A stretch of DNA of 51,155 bases. It comes from Chara braunii. Its lineage: Eukaryota; Streptophyta; Charophyceae; Charales; Characeae. The translations under genes were made by a program, and so were the position numbers. Positions 31,643 through 42,691 of the stretch are shown piece after piece; within the stretch, counting starts at the first letter, position 1, and every line of letters begins with the position of its first letter. The notes beneath the pieces were generated by a model. That model did no database searches and was not told the origin of the DNA. It was given only the letters and a program-made list of their open reading frames with translations. The stretch is from contig BFEA01000395.1 in the NCBI GenBank assembly GCA_003427395.1, forward strand, positions 1,170,063 through 1,221,217. The letters are read 5' to 3'.

Positions 31643-33514
31643 CGTTCCACCGTGACAGGGAACTACTCCACCTCAGATGGAGGTCACATCCAGCCAAGCT
31701 AGTCTCCCTTCTAGTCTGTAGGATGAGAGGAAGCAAGAAGGCGCAGAATAGATGCTAAGGGGCCTCCAAGATCTAGAAAAATTTCGGCAGCATCTACCCT
31801 CCCTTCGTTGGGATCGGATTCGGGACAAGTCCCTAGAAGATAATTGCCTACATAGGCTCCGGAATGAAGCCTAAAACTGTCCTAAACATGGGAGCCCCCA
31901 AAATCCGGGTTCAAATGGAGCCTACATGTCTTCCTTCAAATTCCGTCGAATATAAGGCACGGGCTCTATTCAAGAGGATTCGACCTCTCGCTCCCACGCA
32001 CGCACCTCTGACTAGTAAAATCTATCTCTTAGTCAGAAATTTATTATAAATCCCGACACAACTTATTCTTTTATTTTTAATGCTACGAATTAATTTTTAA
32101 TTTTTTTAAAAGATTTAATTGATAAAAAATAAGATCGAGGCAGAATAATATTTTCCTATATCCCCAAAGCCTAGGGGAAATAAGTTCAAATGTAGAAGAA
32201 GCTTAGAGTAAATCTAAACTTTTTTTCTTGTCTTTATTTTGATTTGTTTTGGAATTTTTAGTAATTAATTAATTAAAAATAGATTTAATTAGGGCAAATT
32301 CGTCTTTTTGATTCTTAACTTTTTAACTCAATAAGACGAATATTTTTGTTAGGTTGGTATGTCTTATCAGTCTTTTATACCCTTTATTATGATTTTTTTT
32401 ATAATTTTTAAATATTTATTGAATAAAAATAGATTTAGTTAGAATAAATTTCTTTTTTCTGATCTTTATTTCTTAAGGGTTAGGATATGTCGAGGTCTAC
32501 CAGATTTGAAAGGTTTAAACGGGTTGGGAATCATTTTCATAAATTTAAGAAAATTTTGGCAGCATTTCCCCTCCCCCCATTGGGATAGGGTTCGGGACAA
32601 GTCCCTAAAATAAGACTGCCTAGAAAAATCAGAAGTAAGATACATTATTTAATTTTATTGCTTAAAATTTACTTAATTCTTTATGCGAAATATACGCCGT
32701 CGATTTCACCGACGGAAGATCCCGGAATTTTCTATCTATTTAACCGTCCGACTTTGGTCTCGAAGTCTCTCCGCCAAAGCCGCACGGTTTGGTAGTTAAA
32801 ATTAAAGCAAACCCTAATATAGTATTACATACATATTTTTCCTCTAGGGTTTTCGCTAGTTAGGGTTTAGGGTTTTGCGTGGGACCATACACACACCGTA
32901 AACGCCGTTCAACCTTACAAAATTTACGCATTTGTTTTTTTAGGCCAAAAAAAAAAACTTATCGGATTACTTTTTTTTTTTTTTTGCCTTTTTTATATTT
33001 AAATAAATTACCAAAAAAATCAACAATCCCACTATTTATTTATTAATTTTAGGTTCTGTTGGGGTCCTCCCCTTCCACAAACGATACCCGTTTTTCCAGT
33101 ACAAAGTCTCAAAATGTCGGAAAAAATAAATCGAACAACTTTGTTTCAGGTGAGCTTCCCAAGATTCTGCATCGATTTCAGATAATTAAAAGAAAACAAA
33201 AATAATTTTTTTCGAATATATTTAAAAGAAAATAAAGAGAATTATGTATCTCAAATGAGTCAAATCCTAGTCGTTAGATTTTTCCGCCAAAGGTTTCAAA
33301 AAAATTGTCTCAGCAAGAGGACCAACTTTGATCCGGGGTGGTTCGCGCAAAAACGCCCCGATCAAGATTTATCTGAAAAAAAATTAATCAATTAAAATAA
33401 TCAAAAATATAAAACAATCAGATAATCAGTTAATCAAGCTAATTAACCCGTGGCTAATTAGCGTGTGCACCCCGTTTGATAGGGGAAAGTCGAGGTCTTG
33501 GGGGTGTTGTTCCC
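31643..33514 (-). other. AT-rich 5' leader of the 23.3-kb element; no gene
   Basis: Long A/T-rich stretch with only tiny frames. It holds a direct repeat (31,774-31,836 and 32,549-32,610) with TTTGGCAGCAT...CCCTCC...TTCGGGACAAGTCCC, a perfect CCGTCG/CGACGG hairpin near 32,697-32,716, and AAACCCTAA/TTTAGGG (telo-box-like) words at about 32,812-32,875. The length is unusual for a leader, so part may be an older nested insertion. Confidence 0.5.
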
Positions 33515-33532
33515 TCCCCGACAACGGTGCCA
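33515..33532 (-). promoter_or_regulatory. Primer-binding site, tRNA-Asp type
   Basis: On the minus strand, four bases after the LTR end, TGGCACCGTTGTCGGGGA. Plant tRNA-Asp 3' ends give TGGCGCCGTTGCCGGGGA as the complementary site, so 16 of 18 bases agree. This primes minus-strand cDNA synthesis and fixes the element's orientation and 5' LTR. Confidence 0.85.
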
Positions 33533-33536
33533 AAGT

Positions 33537-36536
33537 TGTGAGGAAACCCAGGGAGGGTTCGCCTGTTGTTCGCTGAAGCCAAGGGCTACAACGCCTGTTA
33601 CTGGCTGCGCCCACTTCGGAGGTCCTCAACGATCAGCAGGGTGTCTGTGTTTGCGCTACCTAACATACCCTCTCTTTAAAGTGGCTCAGACGTTCTCCCT
33701 TGCATATCAAGATTTAACGAATTTCAAACATCAAACCGAAAGGATATTTTAGAATGTGAAATTGACAGGGATGCTATTTCAAAAAGGGTCGAGTCATAAC
33801 AAAGACCAGTCTGCGATCCCCCACTTCCCGGATGAGTTGATAACGAAAAAAACACTATGCAAGTCCCCGACAAAGACTCAGCTTGTGTACGTCGTAGTAG
33901 TCAGTACCCGATTTGTCGCTGGGGAGGAAGTATCTGTCGAATTATTAGACACATATTGTTTATTCTAATTAGGGGCAAGGACATTCAAACTCGTAATTAC
34001 TTCTTCTCAAAGACAAGTGTATACCTGAACAGGCAATATCATTCTGGCGTGAGGCAGCAAACACTTGTTCGATTAATGCGTTCCCAATTTGTCAACGAAA
34101 AACGTACATCTCATATACCAATGATCAGGTCATAATCTATCTGGAGCCGAGTTGTGAACAGCGGATCGTCCACCGTCCTGTTGACGTACAATGGATATAA
34201 TGTTTTGACTATAAACAGACAATGTTTGTTCTGTCACCTATTCCTTTTTTTTCCCCTTATACTCTAGGTTGTCGAGGCGGCCCAGGTACATAGGTCTCGA
34301 TCACAAGTACCCAATATCCTCACACACCGTCGTCCAGCCTTTACAGGACCAGTCACTGAAGTGTTCTCGAGACGACATACGGCGGTGAGCAGGAAACATA
34401 CCAGCCAATCACTTCAGTCAGGAAAAATAACCGCGCAGGCGAGCACTTTCCTTACAGATATCGTGTGCGCTACCAAGCGTGTTGTTCACGTGAGTATCAA
34501 GGGATCCGCCACTCATGTTCACATCCTTATGGACCTCGTCAGTGCTGAAGAGCCTAAGCACATGCCTTCTCTTGTCTAAATATCCCTCTTCGCCACGATC
34601 CCTTCCTTTCTCCTTCCGACCCGAGTTATTCCTTTACCCACTTAGCTCAGAGTGATCCCCCAAGGTTTCGTGTCAGCTGGCTGCGTACGCTGTGGGCACC
34701 CATCACACCCATCCAATCTCTCGGCCGCGGCATCGCCTTCTCTCCTCTCCCGGGTCATCAGACCCCTGACCTTAGCGCTTTAGAGCTGCATACGCCGAGC
34801 ACACTGCTCCGTTCTCCCTCATCCTACAGCCAGTGTCTGACTCTTCCCGAGATCACACGCGTGATCGTCGAGCACGCCTCGCAAACACTCCCTTCCCCAA
34901 ACCAGAGCTTACTCGACGCCCAACATGCTCAAACTGGCACTAACCATTCCGTTGGGTACAGGGATCATACCTCCCTCTCTCGCACATACTGAATTCCCCC
35001 CTGCCTCCTCTGCTGCCTCTCTCTCAAGGCCTCACTCCGCTTGCCTGCCATCACTTCAAACTGTGCTGCCACGCACACTCCTTTAAGCGTGCCCCGTCAC
35101 ACCGCCAGTACGGACAACGCTAATTCCTTGAACCAAGTAACAAAGTGTTGGGTACGCCGTGCACGCCGAATAACTCCCCCTATCCGACCCTTTTTTCTTT
35201 GTTTTGATCTCCTTGTATTACTCCAGGGGGTGCTGCCTTCGTCCCAGGGAAAGCATCAGCCCCTTGCCAACCAATACATGTCCATGGTCGAGGACAGGGC
35301 CCCTCTATACTAATGGTACCAAAGAATTATCCGCCTCAGGCCCCAAACACCTTCCACCTGCATCAGCAGTTCCGCAGGTACCGAGGGCCCTCAGTCAATA
35401 TCAAGTGGATACCATGCCCACATCGTACTAAGGAATAACGGTATCAGACCGCCGAGAACCATTCCCGTTCTGATCCAGCAGCCGCAACAAACCGTAGAAA
35501 CTAGTTCTGATACTGTTCCAGTAGCCGTACCAAGCATTAACATCGAACTATAGCGGTCTGTACCGCTGCACCGCACCAAAGACAATCGTTTCACACTGCA
35601 GAGAACTATAGTCGTACCGAACCAGCAACCGTACCAGACCAGTGTCGTCCCAGTGACCGAACCAATAATCTCATCATTGAACTATAGTGGCCCGTACCTT
35701 CGTCGTCCAAGTGACCATACCCAAAATAATAAGATCGGACTGCAATATATTATTCCTGTACCGTGTAAATGCCCAACCAGTGACTGTATCGCTGCATCCA
35801 GTACCGGTCCCAAACTGGACGTCATAACCAGGGCGCTGCAACAAGAGGTCAGGTCGGATGATCCAACTGCCAATGTAATCAAGGCTCGTCTCTTGATAGT
35901 GTTTGAACAAATATCGCTCAATAATCCAATATCCATTTGAATTTTCGTATGACACTCCAAAAACTATGGGAAGGCAGCAAGTTAGAAATTAATTAAAATC
36001 AGGTAAAATCAACGGGGAAGAAAATTTAGAGAAAATCCGTTCAGATCGCAGGGGAAGAATAAATAGGTAATCTTCCAGTCGAAATCATCAAAAGCAAATC
36101 TAGATAAATTTTGTTTAATAGTGAAATAATCGCATGTTTCTCTTCCTTTTTATTGATTTTAATTTTATAATCAATTTTTAATTTTATGATTCGATTTAAT
36201 TAATTTGAAGGACACATTTCACATCAACTGGTCAGCGTAAAAAAACGTTGTGCGAAGGCCTACTACCATACCCTCATCCCGCAGCTGGCTAATTCGAAAA
36301 CAGTATTGGAACAAACGAAAAGGGTAAGTGTCAGGTGCGATAAAGGCGTTCGCCTGAGTTGTCAAATTTAAGGGTTAGCTTCAAAGGTCGATGCAGAGAT
36401 TTAAAAGTTCCTCCGAGGACCCCTAATTTTCCTCGACTGTTCCGACAAGAGTACCCGACAATTCTTAACTGGGCATTCGGTTGACCGCTCAATCCCTTCT
36501 ATTTCGGGTGGCAGACCGGTCGGAGGCCGCTCGACA
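33537..36536 (-). repeat. 5' LTR of the 23.3-kb element
   Basis: 3.0 kb, homologous end to end with 13,216-16,156. On the minus strand it begins TGTCGAGC at 36,536 and ends CTCACA at 33,537, followed by AACTT-like spacer bases and the primer site. Outside it lies the ACGT duplication (36,537-36,540). Confidence 0.9.
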
Positions 36537-37842
36537 ACGTGCCGAAATCGAAGACGCAGCGAGTGGAAGAGGGGGATATGTCGTTTGATGACAATTTCCA
36601 GGCGATGGAAGCTCTTGTCACGGGGTGGGGCACACGATTGGGTTTCAGGCCAGGTGGGATCAACAGGGAATAGTTGGCTGCGTTACAAAATAGCACCGCC
36701 GCTGCTCGTGGTGGTGTCTCGCCAAAGACACAGAGATCAGAGGGGATTGTAATCGTTGACACGGTCGTTCAGAGACAAGTTGCCGCTGCAGCCCAAGCAT
36801 CGGCGAACGTCCCCTGCGGTTCTGCCATCACTACCGTTGTGACTAGTGCAAGAGACAAAGCACCCGTTGTCCATCCCCAGCATCGCCAGCATGAAGGAAG
36901 ACGTTGCCGTGATGGGAGAGGAGAAGGAAGGCGAGAGGGCACGATGACGACGAACCGCTCAGCATGAGGAGGAAGATCAGTAATAAGGACGACGATCTGG
37001 AGGCGCAATTGACGTTGTGGGTGGATTGCAAGGCGTTTTGGGGGCAAGGGCCAGGAAAACCACTCAGGGAAGCGGTTGTCGACTGTGCAGACTACTTCAT
37101 CGCCATCGCCAACGGAGACACAAGAGTTGAACCCCCGCCCATGCTCGACATGCCGCCCAACGATTTGTCACGCTTCAAGCTAGATGACCCTACGCAGGTT
37201 GAACTTGCTCTTTATCAGGCGAGGAACACCTAGAATGTTGTGTTGTGCATGATCCACGGGTGGATCTTCAAGTGGTTGTCCCGGTCAAATGGCTTCGCTC
37301 GCACTAAATTTTACATCACCGTGGACTACGCTACAGACTTGGAGCGATCTGTTTGGCAAGGTCTTGAGTGCGCGAGAGTGGTTACCCCAACTCTAATCTT
37401 CTACACTTTGCAAACCAAGATGGACGTGCCTCTGTGGTTTGCGGGAGTCAAGATCATTGACAAGCTTGAGGACAATGACATGGCGGCGCAATAGGAGGCG
37501 ACAATCGTCTGCCTCGCGGAGTGTTGGACGGATGCGTTGTGGTGCAGGCAGTGGGCAGACGGCGAACGTTTGAAGCACGGGAGACTGAACGGACTCGCCG
37601 ACTGTCTTCGAACACTCCTAAGCGCATGCATGTGGATCATGCACACGGGCGGTGACGGCTACCGTTCCCACTACAAGGCGTTCGTGTACGCGACACATGC
37701 TCGCCAAACCCACACTAATCACCACTGGTTCGTACATTTTCAACTGGAGGAGACAAATTCTCGATACCGCGAACGTCGTCTTGGATCACCTTGGGGAACC
37801 CCACCTCACGATGGGCGACTGCCCACATTGCATACATGATTA
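36537..37842 (+). pseudogene. 3' part of the gene interrupted by the large LTR element
   Basis: The frame entering from 13,215 continues as RVEEGDMSFDDNFQAMEALVTG, meets an in-frame TAG (36,671), goes on with an Ala/Arg-rich linker to a TGA (36,965) and shifts frame near 36,960. It then reads LTLWVDCKAFWGQGPGKPL, REAVVDCADYFIAIANGD, IHGWIFKWLSRSNGFARTK, FYITVDYATDLERSVWQGLE, TKMDVPLWFAGVKIIDKL and AECWTDALWCRQWADGERL up to a stop at about 37,840, with two more in-frame TAGs (37,231 and 37,492). The last 800 bases stay in one frame apart from TAGs. I recognise no named domain; it looks like the C-terminal half of a multicopy, SANT-like transposon-associated protein. Broken both by the insertion and by stops. 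Confidence 0.65.
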
Positions 37843-39369
37843 GCTGAATTCCGGGCTCTTGTTCAACCACAACGTGGCCTAGAAGAACACGGACGAAGCC
37901 AGGAGTCATGATTGGCACGACATTGGTCTTTCAACGGGCGCCAAAAATGACGATGGCGGTCGACATGGTGGCGCGTCATAGTAGGGGCGGCGCTTGATGG
38001 GGTGTTTGGGAGTCGAAGGAGGGTAGTAGTGGATGTTGGTATCTCGCCTCGGCGGATGGTATGAGTCTGTTATGTTCTTGACTCCGTGTGCATTTGAAGG
38101 GGGATCACGGAAGGGGTGTCGTAGGAGTACGCATCTTAGTGGGAGCAGCACATGGAACGTCTGCAGCGGTGGATGGGCGGTGGCAGGCGTTAGAAGTTTC
38201 TTGTGTCGTTCGTCCGTAGGTTAGACATTGTTGGCATTGTCGATGAGGGTTGTTTAGCCCACTTTCGCCACTATTATAATTGATGTTGTGTTTGAAGTGG
38301 ATGTAGTCTATTCGATGCCATTCACTGCAAAAAATTGTCAAGAACTGCGGATCGGCGCTTTGTTCGTTTATTATGTAATAACATGGTTGTCATGAATACT
38401 TGTTTTTCGACAAGTTTTTTTTTTTTTTTTGCGTTGTGAATGCGACGTGTAGTGATTGTCGAGGGTCTGCGTGTTGTTGATCATATGTGTGTTGGTGCAT
38501 CGACCTTCGCTTATCCTTCTCATATTGCCATTCCGACTTCATGCTTTTCAATTCATTGGTTGAGATATGAGAGTTTCACCAATTTTTGGTAAAAGACAAT
38601 AGTCAACAACAAAGGCAACGTCAAATGAAGAGGAGTGCAGAATCATAAAATATACTCCAACACATTAGAAGAAAAACATTGTTTCTCACCACTAACATGT
38701 TATCAGCCATGGTCACGAAGTCGTCAACATGGCAATCACATCCAAATTGAAAGGTATTGGGATGACACACGTTGGAAGTCCCATTACTGGAGGACGAAAC
38801 AATGCAGGCATGCAAATGCACAACCGACATGGAAAATAAAAAGAAAACATTATTCGACTAGAATACAAACGTATACCCATTGTGAAGTGTCGTCGCCACC
38901 ACAGCGTGCATGTCATCCACGCTAATGGAAAGACGGAGATCAAAATATTAAAAAGGAGGCGGCGAATACGCTTTCATACTCGTCATTTTGCTATGGTCCC
39001 CAGCAGCCAGCCTGCGGCATATGACCGACCTGGACGAATTGCCCGAGTAACAAAACCCACAGTCGACCCCGATGTCTGCCTCCTATGGCTCACATAACGC
39101 AAAAAAACACCCCGCCTAGTGCCAAGGCCACGCTGGCAAAACCGAAAATGGAGAACATAACCTCGCGTGCTGTGAGACCGCGAAAGTGGTCCAGGAGGCG
39201 ATCATTGCATGACCACCATGATATAAACTTCCACTACAACCGCCACCAACCATGCATTGAGCAACGAAGGCACTCGGAGAAATGCACGACATTCAACAAC
39301 TATCAAATGCGCGGCAAAACACAGGACGAGTTAACCAAAATGCACGACGTCTCCAAGCATGACAGCAAA
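37843..39369. other. No gene recognised
   Basis: Short frames on both strands without motifs. A T-run lies near 38,417-38,430. From about 38,600 to 39,360 the plus strand is A/C-rich and codes for nothing I know. Confidence 0.35.
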
Positions 39370-39908
39370 TCACATGTGTTTCATGCGCTCCGCCAAGGAA
39401 TTGCGCAATTCGTACACCCCGTCCATCGACGTTGTCATTGCCACTAGCTGTGGCGGGTGATGAATGGCGAGGTTCACTGGGCGCTGCATTCCGTTCTCAT
39501 CGATTTCCCACAAAAGATTGTTGTCAACGTCGATACCTGCATCGAGAAGCATGTTGTGCAGAATGCAAACTGTCGTGAACTACTGCGATAGAGTGTCCAT
39601 GTTCGTCTTGTAAGTGCGCAGGAACAATCTCCACATCCCCTTCAACCTCCCGAATGCCCTTTCCACAGCCCCTCTGACGACCTTTTGTTTCGTGTTGAAC
39701 AACTCTTCGTCAGGGTGCTGATTAATCCCTCCATACGACACTACTACCCATTAGGACGGAGGGTACCTGTTGCCGTTGAGGATGTATCCATTAGTTCTCA
39801 CCCCGCCCGACAGCGTAACGGGCGGCCCGCTAAACAACAACCCCTCTTGTGCGCGCCTCCATAGACTTGACAATTGGATGACCCTGATGTCGTGGCAACT
39901 CCCTCAAC
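39370..39908 (-). pseudogene. PIF/Harbinger transposase, 3' fragment
   Basis: The minus strand reads HDIRVIQLSSLWRRAQEG and SGGVRTNGYILNGNRYPPS, then a TAG, WVVVSYGGINQHPDEELFN, RGAVERAFGRLKGMWRLF, a TAG in place of a likely Gln, and ILHNMLLDAGIDVDNNLLWE. These are hallmark blocks of DDE_Tnp_4 transposases: the GYP block around the second catalytic Asp (here Asn in NGNRYP), the NxxQxxFN-like block, and VERAFGRLKGRW with the catalytic Glu. The N-terminal half with the first Asp is missing. The enzyme cuts and pastes Harbinger DNA transposons together with a SANT/Myb-like partner, remnants of which lie elsewhere in the window. Two stops and the truncation make it inactive. Confidence 0.85.
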
Positions 39909-39944
39909 AGAAAAAAAAACTTATGTTGATTTTCGGGTTTGGCC

Positions 39945-40101
39945 AACGTTAAAGTTGAACAGCAACGTTTATAGAAACGTTGTCACAACAACAAACATTT
40001 CTAACTTGCATTACCATTTTTCCAACGTTCGTGTCACTTTGCAAACATCACTTTTAGTATATCGATACTATGATAATGTTGGAAGAACAAAGTTCAACGT
40101 T
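39945..40101. repeat. Cluster of five AACGTT palindromes
   Basis: AACGTT at 39,945, 39,964, 39,976, 40,024 and 40,096. Two of them form a perfect hairpin AACGTTT-atag-AAACGTT (39,964-39,981). Non-coding, A/T-rich. Confidence 0.6.
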
Positions 40102-40628
40102 GCTAAAGCGTTGATAATATAAAATGAATGGCCAACAATTTTAGGATCTTGTATGTAAAAATGATATGACGTTGTCGACCGGTAGAAGGGGTCTGCCGGC
40201 ACGCCGTCCGAACCCTATGCCTCGCGCTGCGTCTATCACCCGGGAGGGTCGGTTGGGGCTCCTGTAACCTGCACAAAACACGTCAGTCCACACCCATGAA
40301 AACAAGAATCGTAACAGACCGAGACCAATGCAAGACGAAACTCATGAAACACCGTCTGGAAGGAATAAAAGAAGTAGTTTCATTCAGTCCAAAACGATGG
40401 GATGTGAAACACTAGTTCCGGCCTCAGCCGTGCATCTCGCCCCTATGTCTGAAAAGTCCGTCTGAGTCCCCACATACCTAGTCAACAGTCGTCGCCTTAT
40501 CCTTCTCCCAATCGGATGGCGCCTGTATCGCGCCCGTCGATCCCAAGGAACCGTACTCGAACTCTTTGTGTCAGATGTAGCTTCCCTCGCCCATCAGGGC
40601 CAGAGCTCCAGATCCACTGTGACCATAG
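40102..40628. other. No gene seen
   Basis: Unremarkable sequence between the Harbinger remnant and the satellite arrays; no recognisable coding frame. Confidence 0.35.
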
Positions 40629-40914
40629 TTCGGACGCACCTCTTCGGAGAACCCACTTCACGAAGGTACCTGCTCGAGAAGTCCCCTTCGGTCGTACCTC
40701 TTCGGGAAGGCTCGGTTCAGATGTGCCTCCTCGGAAAGGCTCGGTTCNGACGTACCTCTTCGAAGAGCCCACTTCATGAAAGTACCTGCTCGAGAAGCCC
40801 CCTTNGNTNGTACCTCTTCGGGAAGGCTCCGTTCAGATGTGCCTCTTCGGAAAAGCTCGGTTCGGACGTACCTCTTCGAAGAGCCCACTTCACGAAAGTA
40901 CCCCTTCAGGATAG
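40629..40914. repeat. Satellite: 29-bp monomers in 116-bp higher-order units
   Basis: TTCGGACG(C/T)ACCTCTTCG recurs at 40,629, 40,745 and 40,861, an exact 116-bp period. Each unit holds four ~29-bp variants of a (T/C)ACCT(C/G)(T/C)TCG...GGTTC phrase. CTCTTCGAAGAG is a perfect palindrome. Four single N (40,748, 40,805, 40,807, 40,809) show that reads of different copies were merged. Confidence 0.85.
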
Positions 40915-41440
40915 CATCCCTTCTGTAAAGTGCCCGCTCGGTAAAAGTGCCCGCCCGGTAAAAATGTCCGCTCGGTGAAGATGTCCGCTCGATAAAGTGC
41001 CCGCTCGATAAAGTGTCCGCTCGATAAAGTGTCCGCTAGGCAAAAGAGCCCGCTCGGAAAAATGCCCGCCTCGGTAAAGTGTTCGTTCGGTACAAGTGTC
41101 CGCTCGGTAAAGTATCCGCCCGGTACGAGTGTCCGCTCGATAAAGTGCCCTTGAGCAATGTACCCCTTCGGTAAAGTGTCTCTTCGGTAGAATGTCCCTC
41201 TGGTAAAATGTCCGCTCGGTAAAAGTATCCGCTCGGTAAAGTGTCCGCTCGGCAAAATAGTCCGTTCGGTAAAGTGTCCACTCAGTAGAGTGTCCGCCCG
41301 GTACAAGTGTCTGCTCGGTAAAGTGCCCTTGAGCAATGTACCCCTTCGGTAAAGTGTCTCTTCGGTAGAATGTCCCTCCGGTAAAACGCCCGCTTAGGTA
41401 GAGTGCCCTTCAGACAGAGTGGCCCTCCAGTAGAGTGCTC
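40915..41440. repeat. Satellite: 16-18-bp units (GTCCGCTCGGTAAAGT), 178-bp higher order
   Basis: About 30 degenerate units of GTCCGCTCGGTAAAGT. A distinctive TTGAGCAATGTACCCC stretch recurs at 41,151 and 41,329, showing a 178-bp higher-order repeat. The minus strand is open for 148 codons here (40,890-41,336) only because the unit lacks stops. The last ~460 bp are repeated inverted at 50,694-51,155. Confidence 0.9.
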
Positions 41441-41506
41441 CCCCGCTCCCCCAAAAGTTCAGTTCGATCCGGTGTTCCAACTCTGCGCCCGAAAATGCCC
41501 GTTCGC
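41045..41506 (-). repeat. Left arm of a long inverted repeat
   Basis: The reverse complement of this stretch matches 50,694-51,155. Homology begins abruptly at GCGAACGGGCATTTTCGGG (inner edge 41,506) and runs outward through about 80 bp of single-copy sequence into the 16-bp satellite. Identity in the inner 130 bp is about 95% by eye. Confidence 0.85.
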
Positions 41507-41953
41507 CATGGTTGATGAAGCCCGACCAGGTAGAATACCGTCGAGTGAGGGTCTTGTTGCGTGCCCTCGGAAAGGAAGTAAAGGGCGGCGTAGTATTGGA
41601 GCCGCCCGACAGCAGTCCCCCCCCCCCCATTCTCGACGTCCTCGGCGAGGGAATCTTGCCAGTTGAAGGAAGAAGGAATGTGGAAGATCGATGACTCCTA
41701 ATCTCTACCCATCAACCCAAGATCATCCTCTTTGTCGTGCTCGGACGCTTTTTTTTTGTTTTTCCTTCTTGCCTGATTTTCTCTTAGTTGCCTTCTTTTT
41801 GACCCCTAAACGTTTGTCTGCTAGAGTGTGTCTAACATGTACCGTTAAGGTATTTCTGATGACTTGTTTAGCCTTTCTTTTCTTCTCCTTTTTTGTTGCC
41901 GCCAATTTCTCGATCTCGGACTTCCTTTTCTTGGTGTGTTTGTGTTGTGTATG
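41507..41953. other. Junction between satellite arm and second Ty3 element; no gene
   Basis: Contains a C-run (about 41,622-41,634) and a pyrimidine-rich stretch. A plus frame at 41,512-41,694 has no recognised motif. No LTR-like match to the other end of the Ty3 element was found. Confidence 0.35.
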
Positions 41954-42523
41954 TCAGACCCCTAGCAGTTTGTCTTGTCTCGGTTTTGAAGATCGTGTAG
42001 AGGACTCCGCTACGTGAGGAGTGGTTTGTGTCGTAGACTGTTCTACGTGCCGATTTGAGGACTCCCCTACTTCGGAGGTCGTTGGTGTCATGGTTTCTTC
42101 TAAGGGCTCACCCTTCTTCTTACCTTTTTCTGGTTGCCTATGTACCTCATTGGTCTGCTTGAGTTTTCCTGTATGTGGAATGGCCTCTTTTCGGTCTTTA
42201 AATACTTTAAGGCGGGCTTCAGACACTGATTCCTTCCATCTTGTGCCATGTAATTCCTCTATCAAGTAAGCTCCGCCTTCTAGTCTTTTAACCACTCTGT
42301 AGGGCCCCATCCATCTGTTTGCTAGCTTCCCTGTCAATGTTCTCTCTAATGAGGAGTCATAGAGCAGGACTAGGCTCCCCGTAGGTATCCCTTCTTGTCT
42401 GACGCGAAGATTCTTATCCCATCTTTCTTTCTCTTTTCCTCTCTGGATCTTTAGCCTGTCTATGGTGTCTACCATGTTAGTCTCAAGGGTTTCAGCTATT
42501 TGTTTGATTCTTGCGGCCAGCAA
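41954..42523 (-). pseudogene. Integrase C-terminal region with GPY/F module, second element
   Basis: Open for 189 codons: KQIAETLETNMVDTIDRLK (helical), LVLLYDSSLERTLTGKLANR, then WMGPYRVVKRLEGGAYLIEE, an intact GPY/F module, WKESVSEARLKVF, and a Lys/Thr/Ser-rich tail ending at a stop at 41,954. The module helps integrase multimerise and bind DNA. I see no chromodomain in the tail. This is the best preserved piece of the element; the core upstream is separated from it by a stop or shift at 42,524-42,690. Confidence 0.85.
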
Positions 42524-42691
42524 CTGCTCCCTAGTCGAGATGTCTTGCCAGTCAATCGTCTGCCAAGAGTCGATATGGAATTCTATACGTAAGGGACAAC
42601 GTCATCCGAACCATAGGGTGTACGGCGGGTATCCGGTATTTGAGCGAACCGTAATGTTGTCTGCCCAGACGGCGAATCTTAGATACTTCGG

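Larger units (their letters stand above)
13216..36536 (-). mobile_element. Ty3/gypsy-type LTR retrotransposon, 23.3 kb, nested and inactivated
   Basis: A complete minus-strand element. Two direct repeats of about 3 kb (13,216-16,156 and 33,537-36,536) start TGTCG(G/A)GC and end CCTCACA. The host flanks are ACGT on both sides (13,212-13,215 and 36,537-36,540). A tRNA-Asp-type primer site lies next to the 5' LTR at 33,515-33,532. Reading down the minus strand follow a long AT-rich leader, several broken upstream frames, gag, protease, reverse transcriptase, RNase H and integrase, the Ty3 order. It is split within gag by a separate 4.6-kb insertion (22,204-26,822). The LTRs differ at roughly one base in ten by eye, and many stop codons interrupt every gene, so the insertion is old. 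Even after subtracting the inner insertion it is about 18.7 kb, large for Ty3/gypsy. Confidence 0.9.

Noticed and set aside
32812-32875. Interstitial telomere array (TTTAGGG)
   Set aside because: Only about two tandem units plus isolated AAACCCTAA words; fits plant telo-boxes or chance, not an array.
40890-41336. 148-codon minus-strand frame with repeated FTERTLLPSGHF-like phrases
   Set aside because: It is the 16-bp satellite read through; the unit lacks stops in that frame and copies vary with indels that shift the phrase.
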